A stretch of DNA of 64,000 bases from Macrotis lagotis (lineage: Eukaryota > Chordata > Mammalia > Peramelemorphia > Peramelidae). The notes beneath the pieces were generated by a model that did not search any database, was not told where the DNA came from, and saw nothing but the letters and a program-made list of their open reading frames with translations. Positions within the stretch are counted from its first letter, which is position 1. The number at the start of each line of letters is the position of its first letter. Position numbers and translations under genes: made by a program. The stretch lies in contig NC_133660.1 in NCBI RefSeq assembly GCF_037893015.1, positions 288,645,078 through 288,709,077 of the forward strand. Direction: 5' to 3'. Shown here one piece after another: positions 12,713 to 25,177 of this stretch.

Positions 12713-13180
12713 TGCTGTGGTGTTTGGCAGATAGTTAACAGAACTTTTATTGAATATTAAGTACAAACTAATAAAAATCATGGGAGAATCTATTGAGTAT
12801 TAGTAATAGTATTGGATTCTGGAAATGGCAATGGCAATGGTGTCAGTCCCAACCAGATAAATGAGTTGATTGCTAAATTTTACTGAAATTTTCTTTACTT
12901 TAAGAAAAACTCATTTTCATGACCGATCTTCTTTTTATTTTATGTGATACAATACATTATACAATGTATCTTTAGTATCTTTATGTAATATACATTATAC
13001 AATACATTTTACAATATATTTACATGCAATTACTGCTCAAAATTACAATTCAGATATTACTTGCTTGTTTTATTGAACATAATTTATAAAGTAAATGAGA
13101 CAAATTTACAAAAATAGATTAAATTTCAAAGATCATAGATAAATTGTTTTGAAGAGCTGGTTGTTAAGAATTTACCTTAA

Positions 13181-13318
13181 GAGATAGCTAGGTGGTATAG
13201 TGGATAGAGTACTGGCCCTGGAATCAGGAGAACTTGAGTTCAAATGTGACCTCAGACACTTAATAATTAGCTGTGTGACTTTGAGCAAGTCACTTAACCC
13301 CATTGTCTTTTAAAAAAA
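13181..13318 (+). mobile_element. tRNA-derived marsupial SINE
   Basis: Sense copy beginning agatagctaggtgg and ending cacttaaccccattg plus an A run. It is more diverged than most copies here. Confidence 0.85.
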
Positions 13319-13439
13319 TATTGACTTCCAATCCTGCCAGAATAATGAATGAGTAAGGAGGATCAGTGGACATGAAACTAACATAGTAAAGTATGATTGA
13401 GTGTAAGAAAGGTAAATGTTTAAGACAAAAAATAGGTTG

Positions 13440-13880
13440 CAATATTGCTTCTAGATCTGAGAAAAATGAAAGCTCCCCTGTACACAATCACTATTTGAAG
13501 CATGTCTTCTTGTGACGGTAAAGAACTGGAAACTAACAAATGTTCTTCAATTGGTGAATTGCTGGATAAGATAAGGCATATGAGTATGAGAGAATAAAAT
13601 TGTACTGTGAGAAATAGGAAGGGGAAAGTTTCAGAAGAAATGGGAAGAAATGTGAGCGGATGCAAATTGAACAAGTAAAAGCAGGAAAACACTGTAGCCA
13701 GTAAAAGCAATGTTATAAAAAATAATTAATTATTAAAGTCTTAAGAATTCTAATCAATAAAATGATTCATGACAATTCCAAAGGAATCATGATGTCATGT
13801 TATCCACCTTCAGATAGAGAAATGGTAGATTCTGAATGCAGATTGCAGTACATTATTTAATCTTTATATAAGTGTATATA
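13440..13880 (+). mobile_element. LINE 3' end, diverged
   Basis: It resembles L1 3' sequence (aactggaaactaac, 'caattggtgaattgctgg', later 'gacaattccaaaggaatcat' and 'gattctgaatgcag'). No coding potential is left. The subfamily was not determined. Confidence 0.5.
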
Positions 13881-14067
13881 GGGTATCAATTAAGAAAAGG
13901 AGCAAAACTATTTAATGATTAAGTAAGCATTTCTGATCTGGAGTGAAGCATTCTAAAACATGGGTAAGGGTAAGGTAGATAAAAGGTCTGATGGGGATTA
14001 GAATTTGTACATTAAGAACTAGGATTCTTGATCCTGAATTGCACCCTATTAAATGTTTATGTTATTT

Positions 14068-16132
14068 CCTCTCTGAGTCATTTCTGATGAAAATGAAGGC
14101 TCACTCATCCCCTCTCACCTTCCACCCATTCCATGCCATTGAAAAAGCTTTTTCTTGACTCTTATGTGAAATATCTTAGCCCCTTCTTCATCTCCTTTCC
14201 CTTCCTCCCAGTACTTACCTTTATTACCCATTGACTCCATCTTTCTATTATATTATACCATTACATTCTGCTCCTTCCTGTGCCCTGTCTATATATGCTC
14301 CTTCTAACAGCTCTTATAAATGAGAAAGTTCATATGAGTTATTAGTATCTTTTCCCCATGCAGGAATGCAAACAGTTCAACATCATTAAGTTCCTCATAG
14401 TTAGTCCTTCTCTTCCACCCCCTCTATGGTTCACCAGAGTCCTCGACTTGGAGAGCAAACTTTCTGTTAAACTCTGGTTGTTTCAATAGTAAAGTTTGAA
14501 AGTCCCCTTTTCATTAAAAGTTCATCTTTCTCCCTGAAAGAGGATGATCAGTTTTTCTAGGTGGGTGATTCTCAGTTGTAAACCAAGATCTTTTGCCCTC
14601 CTGAATATCATATTTCACACCCTACGAGCCCCTAATGTAAGATGCTTCCAGATCCTGTTTAATCCTGACTATAGAGCCATAGTAGATGAATTGTTTGTTT
14701 CTGGAAGTTTTTAATCTTTCCTTTTTGACTTGGGAGCTTTGAAATTTGGCTATAATAGTCCTGGAAGCTTTTCTTTTGGGATCTCTTACAGGAGGTGATT
14801 GATGAATTCTCTCAGTTCCTACTTTACTCTTTGCTTCTAGGATCTCAGGGAAATTTGGCTGTAATAATTCTTGAAAAATAAAATCTAGTCTCTTTTCCTG
14901 GTCCATGACTTTCAAGTAGCCCAAAAATTTTTAAATTATCTTTCCTGGATCTGATCTCTGTTTTTCCCATGAGAAATTTCATATTTTCTTCTAATTTTTT
15001 GAGTAGTTTTATTTCTTCCCGATTTCATGCAAAATCATTGGCTTCCTTTAGTTTCATTCTTCATTCGAAGGAGTTATTTTCTTCAGAGACTTTTTTATGT
15101 CCTTTTCCAGCTGGCCAATTCTACTTTTTACAGCATTCTTCTACTCATTTGCCTTGTGTGTTGATTTTTGCATTTGACCTAAACTGGTTTTTAACATATT
15201 ATTTTCTTCAGCATTTTTTGTACTTCTTTCACGAAGCTGCAGACTTGCTTCTCATGATTTATCTGCATTGCTCTCATTTCTCCTCCCAATTTTTCCTTTA
15301 CCTCCCGTAATTGATTTTCAAAGTCTTTTTTGCACTCATCCATAGCCTGAATCCATCTTCTATTTCTCTTGGAGATTTTGGATGCAGAAGCTTTGATTTT
15401 GTCATCTCTTGAATCTTCCATGGGACCAAAGTAATTTTCTATGATCAGATTCTTCTTTTTTTGCTCATTTCCTCATCCTATGCATGATTTACTACACTTC
15501 AAGGCTTTGGGGGGGTTTGGGGGACCCCACACTGGGATTCTAATTCCTCCAAGGTCTTAGTAGAGGCTGTGACTGCTCTCTTGCCTGTGCTTTGATATCT
15601 AGATGACAGCAGGCACTCCTCTCTGCCCTGGAGCTGTGAGGAGTATCCCTACTCGGCTACGGTGGTAAAGAAGCCCAAACTGCAACCTGAATCTGAATGT
15701 GGGAAAATAGCAAAGTCCTGCCCTAGGGAGAGCAGTGAAACCTCTACAGTCTCCCCCAACTCCACCTATGGACAGCATTCTAGAGGTGTAGTCTGATTTC
15801 CCAATTCCTGCTCCAGATTCTCACTGCAGGCTCTGAGGCCAGCACTGACTCTGCACTCTCTTTAGTGTGGCAGAGTTCTCTCACCACCCCCTCAAGCTGT
15901 TCCTGGTTATTCCTGGGCTGTGATGTGCTGTAACTTCTTCCAACTCCCAGTCCTGGTGAAATAAACTTTCCTGTGGAACTTCTAAGTTTTCTTTGACTAG
16001 GAAATTGTATCACTAAGTCTTTCTGTGGGATCTGTTCCTCTAAATTTTGGCTACAGTCATTATTTCATGGCTTTTGGCATTTTTTGGCAAATGAGTTTCT
16101 AGGAATTCCTGTCTTCACATTGCCATCTATCA
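14068..16132 (-). mobile_element. L1 or half-L1 5' half, antisense, with ORF1 relic
   Basis: Read on the minus strand this runs from a 5' UTR tip (gatggcaatgtgaag) near 16130 through ORF1 into a spacer. A 76-residue frame (15421-15191) resembles the ORF1p coiled coil. A 100-residue frame (14924-14622) matches the ORF1p RNA-binding domain, with ERIHQSPPVRDPKRKASRTI matching the family's ERxHxxPxxRxPKRxxxRTI pattern. The frames are broken apart by decay. The spacer (14068-14600) matches the part of the half-L1 at 23560-25020. No ORF2 follows, so this may be half-L1 or a truncated L1. Confidence 0.75.
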
Positions 16133-16469
16133 GTTATTATATTAAAGAAAATCCATTTTATCTTATGAATACCATATGTTTTTAAAGTAGAACAGATGGT
16201 GTCTTTTGTCAAAAAACCTTTTGAAATATATTTGTAGAATCATGATTTTAATACTTATCTTACTTTTGCCTTTTATTTTTAATTTGTTCTATAATAATGA
16301 AATAAAACAAATAATGTTTGTATGTATTTATATGAGCAAGGTCATTCCATTTGTGCTTCTATTTTTATATTCTTTCACTGCACCCAAAATGGCATATTTC
16401 TTCATCTATCCTTTAGAGTTAAGTTGGACAATGATAACAACAAAATGTATTTCTTTCCCCAGTCATTCT
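16133..16469. other. No recognised feature
   Basis: AT-rich sequence. A 90-codon frame at 16206-16478 looks like a random hydrophobic translation of T-rich DNA. Confidence 0.4.
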
Positions 16470-16614
16470 TTTTTTTAAATTTTATTTATTTAAGTCAATT
16501 TGTTTAATTGACTTACCCAAGGTCACACTGCTAGCCAATTATTAAGTGTCTGTGACGAGAGGCCCTTCCACCTCCGGGGCCAGTGCTTTATGCACTACAC
16601 CACCAAGCTGTCCC
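16470..16614 (-). mobile_element. tRNA-derived marsupial SINE, degraded
   Basis: Antisense copy: 'gacttacccaaggtcacact', 'aattattaagtgtctg' and 'actacaccacc' in the expected order. More decayed than most. Confidence 0.75.
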
Positions 16615-16629
16615 TCAAAGTCAATGCTC

Positions 16630-16822
16630 AAACAATGTTATTGTTGTTACTGGTGTTATTGTATTCAAAGTTTTCAGCGTTCTACTTATTTCATTCTGTA
16701 TTATTTTGTGCAAATCTTTCTATGTATTTCAATGGCAGAACTTTGAGTTTATCATTGATTATAGTGCAGAAGAATCGGTTTTTTGCCATTCCCCAATTGA
16801 TGGATATTCTTTCAATTTCCAA
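16630..16822 (-). mobile_element. L1 3' fragment, antisense
   Basis: The string 'ccattccccaattgatgg' and its neighbours match the antisense of the L1 ORF2 end as seen at 18560-18620 and 44190-44240. Confidence 0.45.
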
Positions 16823-16824
16823 GC

Positions 16825-17170
16825 ACAGAAGATAATTGAAGAAAATAACATCCTAAAAACTAGAATTGAACAGTTAGAAACTAATGAAACTACAAGACTG
16901 CAAGATTCCATCAAACAAAGTAAATAGACTGAAAAAATTGAAGGAAATGTAATGTTCCTTCTAGGGAAAATGAATGACCTGGAAAACAGAGAGATAATTA
17001 TCTTCAGGAGAGATAATTTATAAATAATCATACTACCAGAAATCCTGGACCAGCAAAAGAACCTGGAAAACATCATGCAGGAAGTTATAAGAGAAAACTG
17101 CCCCAATTAACTAGAACAAGATAACAATAGAACAATTGAAACAATCCACAGAACCCTTCTAGAAAGCTTT
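16825..17170 (+). mobile_element. L1 ORF1 fragment
   Basis: The frame reads NILKTRIEQLETNETTRLQD and ends DSIKQSK, the leucine-zipper-like coiled coil of L1 ORF1p, then breaks. 'aatgacctggaaaacagaga' and 'gataattta...aatcatactaccaga' correspond to the following linker. Truncated at both ends. Confidence 0.7.
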
Positions 17171-17672
17171 CAAGATTAGACAGTTTTCAATGTCTAATGC
17201 TTTTCTATTCAACACACCAGAACTTGTTTTGATGTATAATTGATATATATTTGATGTATAATTTAAAATTTTTGATCACTTGGAACTTCTTGATCATTGA
17301 GCACTTAAAGTTTGGGGGACTAAAATTGAATTTGGGGATTAATAAAAATAATTTTTTAATTATTTGGAAGATTATTGAAGGGAAGAAACCTTATCTTAAT
17401 TATAATTAGTAGCAAACTCATTTAGCATCTTATAATCACTTTTTAAAATTATTTTATTTTTAAAACTTTTATTCAAGATTTCCCTAACTTACCCAGCCTA
17501 GAAGGACCAATGTAAACTTCCTAGGTGAGTTGTGCAGAAGCTTTGACCTGTATCATTTTTCACATGGGACAGTTTACTACTCTATGCAGTATGAATGATT
17601 ATTCAGTCTGAATCAATGAATTTCGTAGGATACTCTATAAACTATATCTGCTACCGTGAAGCAGTGGGTCAC

Positions 17673-17673
<1 letters not shown>

Positions 17674-17729
<56 letters not shown>

Positions 17730-17830
17730 TTATCTATGGATCTATCTATCGATCTATGTATCTATCTATCTATTTGCTTGCTTGCTTACTTATTTATTTG
17801 TTTATGTATTTATTTGTCTGTTATCTATTT
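17674..17830 (+). repeat. (TATC)n and related tetranucleotide tract
   Basis: TCTA repeats, then TTTG/TTGC/TTAT variants. It sits at the 3' end of the antisense L1 and probably grew from its A-rich tail. It creates spurious ISIYLSIYLS-type open frames. Confidence 0.9.
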
Positions 17831-19497
17831 ATTTGTTTTTAACTAATTATTTTATTTATTTTTGCAGAGAGATCTGACATAGTTTAATTCAGCATTCAAT
17901 CACAAAAACAAATGGATATATTACCTAAATAGAGGCTATTTATAGAGAGATGATCTTTTGAAGTGTCTTTTCAGCTTTGCCTAGCATAAACTTTTGGGGG
18001 AGGCAAAGCTGGTAGATTTTCTTTTATTTTTGTGTGATTATATACTTTATTTTTCTTATTTATTTTGAAATTTACAATTTTTCTCCTAATCTTATTTCCC
18101 TCCCCCCACCCCTCACAGAAGGCAATTTGCCAGTCTTTAGATTGTTTCCATGGTATACACTGATCCAAATTGAATGTGATGAGAGAGAAATCATATCCTT
18201 AAGGAAAAAACACAAAGTATAAGAGATAGCAAGATCGGATAATAAGATATCAGTTTTTTTTTTTTCTAAATTAAAGGTAATAGTCTCTGGTCTTTGTTAA
18301 AACTCCACAATTCTTTCTCTGGAGGCAGATGGTATTCTCCATTGCAGACAGCCCCAAATTGTCCCTGATTGTTGCACTGATGAAATGAGCAAATCCATCA
18401 AGGTTGATCATCACCCCCCTATTACTGTCAGGATGTATAATATTTTTCTGGTTCTGCTCATCTCGCTCAGCATCAGCTCATGCAAATCCCTTCAGGTTTC
18501 CCTGAATTCCCATCCCTCCTAGTTTCTAATAAACAATAGTGTTCTATGACATACATTTACCACAGTTTGTTAAGCCATTTCCCAACTGAAGGACATTGAC
18601 TTGATTTCCAAATCTTTGCCACCACAAACAGGGCTGCTATGGATATTTTTGTACAAGTGATGTTTTTACCCTTTTTCATCCTCTCTTCAGTGTATAGAAC
18701 CAGTAGTAGTATTGCTGGATCAAAGGGTATGCACACTTTTGTTGCCCTTTGGGCATAGTTCCAGACTGCTCTCCATAAAGGCTGAATGAATTCACAGCTC
18801 CACCAAGAATGTATTAGTGTCCCAGATTTCCCACAACCCTTCCAACAATGATCATTTTCCTTTCAGGTCATATTGGCAAGTCTGAGAGGTGTGAGGTGGT
18901 ACCTTAGAGATGTGTTAATTTGCATTTCTCTAATAAGTAATGATTTAGAGCAACTTTTCACATGTCTATGGATTGCTTTGATCTCATCTGTAAATTGCCT
19001 TTGCATATCCTTTGACCATTTGTCAATTGGTGAAAGGCTTTTTCTTTTTAAAAAATTTGACTCAGTTGTCTGCATATTTTAGAAATGAGTCCTTTGTCAG
19101 AAATATTAATTTTAAAGAGTGTTTCCCAATTAACTACATTTCTTTTGATTTTGGTTACAGTGCTTTTGTCTGTGCAAAAGCTTTATAATTTAATGTAATC
19201 AAAATCATCTAGTTTGTTTTTAGTGACATTCTCCATCTCTTCCCTAGTTATAAACTGCTTCCCTTTCCATAGATGTGACAGGTAACCTAGTCCTTTATCT
19301 TCTAGTTTGCATATAATATTATTTTTATGTCTAAATCCTGTATCCATTTTGATCTTATCTTGGCATAAGGTATGAGGTTTTGGTCTAATCTAAGTTTCTT
19401 CCATACTAACTTCTAATTTTCCCAATAATTTTTATAGAAGGGAGTGTTTTTATCCCAATAGCTGCACTCTTTGGGTTTATCAAATAGCAGATTACTA
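17678..19497 (-). mobile_element. L1, 5'-truncated, antisense, with target duplication
   Basis: Minus-strand L1 carrying the C-terminal part of ORF2 and the 3' UTR. Recognisable antisense blocks: 'ttgctggatcaaagggtatg' near 18711, 'gaggtgtgaggtggtacctt' near 18887 and 'cctttgaccatttgtcaatt' near 19008. It is flanked by a perfect 12-bp duplication gggtcactctat at 17666-17677 and 19498-19509. Its 3' tail is not a plain poly(A) but a tetranucleotide-rich stretch at 17678-17830. Confidence 0.8.
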
Positions 19498-19654
19498 GGG
19501 TCACTCTATTTAGATCCAACACAAGGGTTGACTCACTCAGAATAAAAAGTTACTTATCACCTCCAATTCAGCCTCAAGTAGATTTTTTATCTTTGAAAAA
19601 ATCATTTATCATGCTCACTTGACTTCGTTTAAAAATGAGATGCTTTCAGTGAAT

Positions 19655-19668
19655 AATAAACAAATGTT
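19655..19668 (+). repeat. Left target-site duplication of the HSPA8 pseudogene
   Basis: aataaacaaatgtt, repeated exactly at 21936-21949 just after the pseudogene's A-rich tail. Confidence 0.9.
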
Positions 19669-21935
19669 TGGTCTATTCAGCGCAGCAGCAGCCCTTTTCC
19701 TCCTCCAGTGCGGTCAGTGACGACCTCCGACTCCCCAGTAACCATGTCGAAGGGACCCGCAGTTTGCATTGATCTCGGCACCACTTACTCCTGTGTGGGA
19801 GTTTTCCAACATGGGAAAGTGGAGATCATTGCCAATGACCAAGGAAACAGGACCACCCCAAGCTACGTTGCCTTCACTGACACAGAACGTTTAACTGGTG
19901 ATGCCGCAAAGAATCAAGTTGCAATGAACCCCACCAACATGGTGTTTGATGCCAAACGTCTGATTGGTCGAAGATTCGATGATGCAGTTGTGCAGTCAGA
20001 CATGAAGCATTGGCCTTTCACGGTGGTGAATGATGCAGGCAGACCTAAGGGCCAAGTGGAGTATAAAGGGGAGACCAAAAGTTTCTACCCAGAAGAAGTA
20101 TCTTCAAAGGTCTTAACTAAGATGAAAGAAATTGCTGAAGCTTACCTTGGGAAGACTGTCACGAATGCTGTGGTCACAGTACCTGCCTATTTCAACAATT
20201 CCCAGTGTCAGGCCACCAAAGATGCTGGAACCATCGCTGGTCTCAATGTGCTCCGTATCATCAATGAGCCAACTGCTGCTGCTATTGCTTATGGCTTGGA
20301 CAAAAAAGTTGGTGCCCAGAGAAATGTGTTGATCTTTGACCTTGGAGGTGGTACTTTTGATGTCTCCATTCTTACCATTGAAGATGGCATCTTTGAGGTC
20401 AAGTCCACAGCTGGGGACACCCACTTGGGTGGAGAAGACTTTGACAACCTCATGGTCAACCATTTCTTTGCCGAGTTCAAGCAAAAGCACAAGAAAGACA
20501 TCAGTGAGAACAAGAGGGCTGTTTGCTGTCTCTGCACTGCTTGTGAACGTGCAAAACATACCCTCTCTTCCAGTACCCAGGCCAGTATTGCGATTGACTC
20601 CCTCTATGAAGGTATCAACTTCTGCACATCAATCACCCAAGCCTGTTTGAGGAGCTGAATGCTGATCTTTTCCGTGGCACCCTGGACCCTGTGGAAAAGG
20701 CATTAAGAGATGCTAAGCTAGATAAATCACAGGTTCATGACATCGTCCTGGTGGGTGGTTCCACTCGCATTCCCAAAATCCAGAAGCTTCTGCAAGACTT
20801 CTTCAATGGCAAGGAGCTCAACAAGATTATCAATCCTGATGAGGCTGTTGCTTATGGTGCAGCTGTCCAGGCTGCCATTCTGTCAGGAGATAAGTCTGAG
20901 AATGTGCAGGACTTGTTGCTTTTGGATGTCACTCCTCTTTCCCTTGGAATTGAAACTGCTGGTGGTGTGATGACAGTTCTGATCAAACGTAATACCACCA
21001 TTGACACCAAGCAGACACAGACCTTCACCACCTATTCGGACAACCAGCCTGGTGTGCTTATTCAGGTTTATGAAGGTGAAAGAGCCATGAAAAAGGATAA
21101 CAACCTGCTTGGCAAGTTTGAGCTCACAGGAATTCCTCCAGCACCCAGGGGTGTTCCTCAAATTGAAGTGACATTTGACATTGATGCAAATGGCATTCTC
21201 AATGTTTCTGCTGTGGATAAGAGCACAGGCAAGGAGAACAAGATCACCATCACCAATGACAAAGGTCATCTGAGCAAAGGTTCAGGAAACTGAGAAATAC
21301 AAGACTGAGGATGAGAAGCAGAGAGACAAGGTGTCCTCCAAAAATTCCCTTGAATCTTATGCTTTCAAAATGAAGTCTACCATAGAGGATGAAAAAATGC
21401 AAGGGAAAATTGGTGATGAAGACAAACAGAAGTTTCTTGACAAATGCAATGAAATAATCAACTGGCTGGATAAGAACCAGATGGCTGAGAAGGAAGAATT
21501 TGAGCATCAGCAAAAAGAATTGGAGAAGGTCTGCAACCCCATTATTACTAAGCTGTACCAGAGTGCAGGGGGAATGCCAGGAGGCATGCCAGGAGGAATG
21601 CCTGGTGGTTTCCCAGGGGGTGGAGCAGCCCTATCCGGAGGTGCTTCTTCTGGACCCACCATTGAAGAAGTTGATTAAACAAAGCAGAAGAAAGCGCATT
21701 CCACACAACTTTCCAAAAATTGAAGGACTCAAATTTTAGCTAAGGCAGTAGCCAGTTTAAAAGTAACATTTAAGCTACTGTATAAATCTGGGCATTCTGA
21801 ATACTTGAATGTTTGCAGAGGGAGAAGTGAACAACATTGCACTTTATCAGTACTGTAAAAAAAGTGGAAATGCAATTATTTGTCCTGGAAAATAAAGTAT
21901 TTAAAATTGGCACCTATAAAAAAAAACAAAAAAAA
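19669..21935 (+). pseudogene. HSPA8P: HSPA8 (HSC70) processed pseudogene
   Basis: An intronless copy of the cytosolic HSP70 chaperone mRNA, from 5' UTR to poly(A). The copied reading frame runs from the ATG at 19744 (MSKGPAV) to the stop at 21676-21678 (IEEVD, the Hsp70 C-terminal EEVD tail). Nucleotide-binding motifs such as [27 protein letters not shown] and [10 protein letters not shown] remain readable, as do the G/P-rich GGMPGG repeats near the end. Two breaks are clear: a one-base loss near 20645 in the ATPase domain, and a loss of about 17 bases near 21280 in the substrate-binding domain. Several arginines have become Cys, His or Gln ([12 protein letters not shown] near 20520-20560), as CpG decay predicts, and the first GIDLG glycine is Cys. 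AATAAA at 21891, an A-rich tail and 14-bp target duplications show L1-type retrotransposition. Non-functional as HSC70. Confidence 0.97.
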
Positions 21936-22149
21936 AATAAACAAATGTTCTCCCGGATCTTATGTAGTAGAAATTAATTAATTGTCTATATTTTTTCCAG
22001 TTCAATTTCCAGAATTTTAGAGAACATTTAGTCTAGTCAGTTATGTTTCAGTCCAATATATCTCCCCTCCACTACACAAAAATCTGTTAATGTTTTTTTT
22101 AATTTTTAAGTCAATCAAAAGATTGGAGTTAGAAAGAATCAGTACAAAT

Positions 22150-22600
22150 GGATCATGTAGTGATGATTTTTATGAGGATTGTATTTCTATTTGGAATCAG
22201 GGAGAGAGTGTACTCACAGCTTCTGTACATAATGAAATCATGAAGTCATCTTGCTTTACTTGATGCTTTAGTTAATGGTTTAGTTAAATGGTTTAGTTAC
22301 TATGGGGACAAAGGGAAGGAGCATAGTCCATACTTTAGTTAATGAGGATTTTAGAACTTTGGAGAGGATGTACTTTAAGTGGATGGAAAAGATAGATCAT
22401 GATTTTATTTTACTTTGCATGATACTATGGATTAAGTGTCTCTAGAGGATGCTTGAAAAGAGAGTGTGGTAGAAATTGACTATAATTTTTTGTTTTAATG
22501 ACTTCCGAGAAGTGTGGTTTCATGGAACAAAGGAGAGAAGTGTTCATAGATGTCGTGATAAAGTGAATTTAAGGAAAATTTTCTTATAGATTAATTAATC
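22150..22600 (+). repeat. Copy of an internally repetitive element
   Basis: Blocks such as 'actttgcatgatact', 'gaaattgactataatttttt' and 'actttagttaatgagga' recur at 59560-59990. The word 'tttagttaa' is repeated several times at 22265-22345. The family is unknown to me. It ends where L1 ORF2 sequence begins. Confidence 0.5.
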
Positions 22601-23831
22601 AATTAACTTAGATATGCTAGACTTCTGGCAAAAATTGTATAGGGATAGAAAGGAATATATAATTTTTCCATGGTACATGGAACATATACCAAAATTGACC
22701 TTGTACTATGAAACAAAAGCCTCACATTTAAATACAGAAATGTAAAAACAATAAATGCAGGCATTTCATAACATGAAACAATAAAAATTACATGTAATAA
22801 AGGGCCATGGAAGCATAATCCTAAAATTAATTGGATAATAAATAATATAAGTAATGATTGGATAAAAGAGCAAATCATAGAAATAATCAATACTTTCTTC
22901 TAAGACAATGACAGAAATTAGATATCACACCAAAATTTAAAGAATTCAGGGAAAGTTGTTTTTATGGGAAATTTTATATGTTTTAAATGTTTATCTGAAT
23001 AAAATAGAGAAAGAAGAATTCAATGAATTGGGCATGCAACTAAAAAAGTTGGAGAAAACAGCTTTAGAAAAGACCACTTAAAAATATTGGGCTACCTGAA
23101 AGTCATGAACAGGAAAAAGATCCTTGACTTCATTTTAAAAGAATTCCTACAGGAAAATTGTCTTGATATACTGGAAGCAGAGGACAAAATAAAAATTGAC
23201 AAAATCCACCAATTTGCCCCATAAAGAGATCCTCAAAAAATAACCCTCAGGAATATTATAGCCAAGTTCCAGAACTCTCAAATCATAGAGGAACTACTCC
23301 AAGCAGCTAGAACAAAACAATTCAAATATTGTGGTGCTATAGTCAGGATTACCCAGGACATAGCAGCATCCACATTAAGATCTCATTGTGCTTGGAATCT
23401 AATATTTCGAAAGCCAAAAGAGTTTGGAATATAATGGAGAACCAACTATCCAACAAAACTGAACATGTTCTTCCAGGGGAAAAGATGGACTTTCAATGAA
23501 ACAGGGGAATTGCAAATGTCCTGTTGAAATGACCAGAGCTGAACAGAAAGTTTGATCTTCAAGTACAGGACTCAGGTGTATTATGGAGAGGGTGACCAAG
23601 AAGGGTAAATTATGAGGTATTTAATGACAATTAACTGTCTGTATTCCTGCATGGGAAGATGATTCAGATAACACTCCTATGAACCTGCTCATTTATTAGA
23701 GCAGTTAGAAGGCATTTTTATAGTTAAGACACAGGAGAGAGCTAAATTTGAAGGTATAATTTTTTTTTTAAAATGGAGTCAGTGGGTGAAAAGGAAATGT
23801 TCCAGAAGAAAGGAAAGGAGAGGTAGAATAG

Positions 23832-24908
23832 TGTTGGAAGCCAGGGTCTCTAAGCTGTTTGACATAGTCACAGCAAGAAGACTCAGGGCAGTCACACTGC
23901 CTGATGGAACAACATTTCCTTCTTCAATATATATATATAGGGATTCCATGTATACCCATATTTATAGGTCTATTATTGATTGCAAATCTTACTCATCCTA
24001 ATAGTAGAATGACTATCAAGGAAGGATTTCAGAGAAATTCCTTGAATAAAACAGATTGTGAACTCTGTCCAAATTTAACAAGACTGCCTCTCCCTGAGAC
24101 ATACAAAAGGCTTCAGCATTATGAAATCTTTGGAAGACACAGCACTGGGAGTTCTAGGGAGATGTCAGAATATATACAGGGAAACGAGATACAGGATGAG
24201 TCAGATAGAATTCCAGGGAAATTGACAGTTTTGCCCCCATTATCATACACAGGAATATATGATAAAGATGCTGAGAGAATAGTTAGTATAGGAAACCAAT
24301 ATGTGAACTCTAACAGCCTTAGTTTATTGGCAAAGAATAAAACGTCATAGAAAATGCAGCGTCTACCAACAAGGGCTGAAAGGAAAATTGGTTATTGAAG
24401 GAGTCAACAGACAGGTGGACAAGCGTAGCTACCCTCACTATAGGTTGTCAAGGGAGCATATCGAAAACATTACATATGCGGTACAAAAACATAGAAGCAT
24501 TCCATCAAACAAATTATATCAAAGATTATTCTAAGGAAAGTTCTGTTTAATCAATAACTTTACTATGCAGCAACAAACTAGGCAACAGGCAGGTTGAGGT
24601 CATCACGGTCTGAGCAGGGACAAGAAAATTAATTACATGATTGAGAATCACACCTGTAACCACTGCATGGTCAGACTCGTAACCATATGAACTATGTGAT
24701 TAATGATGAAAATTGTACACTTTGGTAACCAAGGAAATGATGTCAGTTTGCTTGTTTCATATGATTTCGAGACTATAGAATTAAACTCAAGCAGCTGACA
24801 GTCAGTCAACCTGCTCCTGCCTTTACCCACTTGTTGACTCAACTCATTTCTCCGACTCTATCCCTCCTGTCAAGGTTCCAAGGACCCCGCGGAGGCTGGA
24901 CCCCCGCA
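23832..24908 (+). mobile_element. Solo retroviral LTR (fossil)
   Basis: A 1,077-bp block starting TGTTGGAAGCC and ending CCCCCGCA, flanked by a perfect 6-bp duplication gaatag (23826-23831 and 24909-24914), inserted in the half-L1. An attaaa signal near 24780 and a C-rich U5-like end support an LTR. No internal viral genes lie beside it. A 6-bp duplication fits class I or II endogenous retroviruses; which one, I cannot tell. It is younger than its L1 hosts and not coding. Confidence 0.75.
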
Positions 24909-25177
24909 GAATAGACTAAGACTTCATGTAAGAGTCAAGAAATAGCTTTTGCAATGGTATGGGAAGGGGGAAGTTGAGGGGGATTGAAGGAGTCTTCATT
25001 CTCATCAGAAATGTGACTCATAAAGGATACAACTTATATAACTTAATAAGACATAGAAATCTAGAAGAAAAAGGAGACAAAGGGTATGGGAGAAAGGGGA
25101 TGGGGGAAGGGGGGGAGGTAGAGGATAGAGGAGAGGGTAGAACATGAGAGAGGATAGTCACATATAATACATTTTCT

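Larger units (their letters stand above)
17455..22150 (+). repeat. OR-unit 3'-flank relic D, split by two insertions
   Basis: Pieces at 17455-17520, 17590-17677, 19498-19654 and 21950-22150 line up in order with the flank downstream of OR gene 2 (38765-38830, 39410-39500, 39500-39670, 39680-39840). They are separated by an antisense L1 (17678-19497) and the HSPA8 pseudogene (19669-21935). No OR sequence remains upstream, where L1 and SINE pieces sit instead. Confidence 0.6.

Noticed and set aside
17595-17877. Frames encoding Ile-Tyr-Leu-Ser repeats
   Set aside because: Translations of the (TATC)n tract. The same applies to 35786-35968 and to 41961-42336 over the TA/TG tract.
20113-20559. 148-codon minus-strand frame, and others across 19.7-21.7 kb
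   Set aside because: Shadows of the HSPA8 reading frame on the other strand, a common effect of Hsp70 codon use.
23904-24350. 148-codon plus-strand frame
   Set aside because: It lies wholly within the solo LTR and shows no recognised domain.
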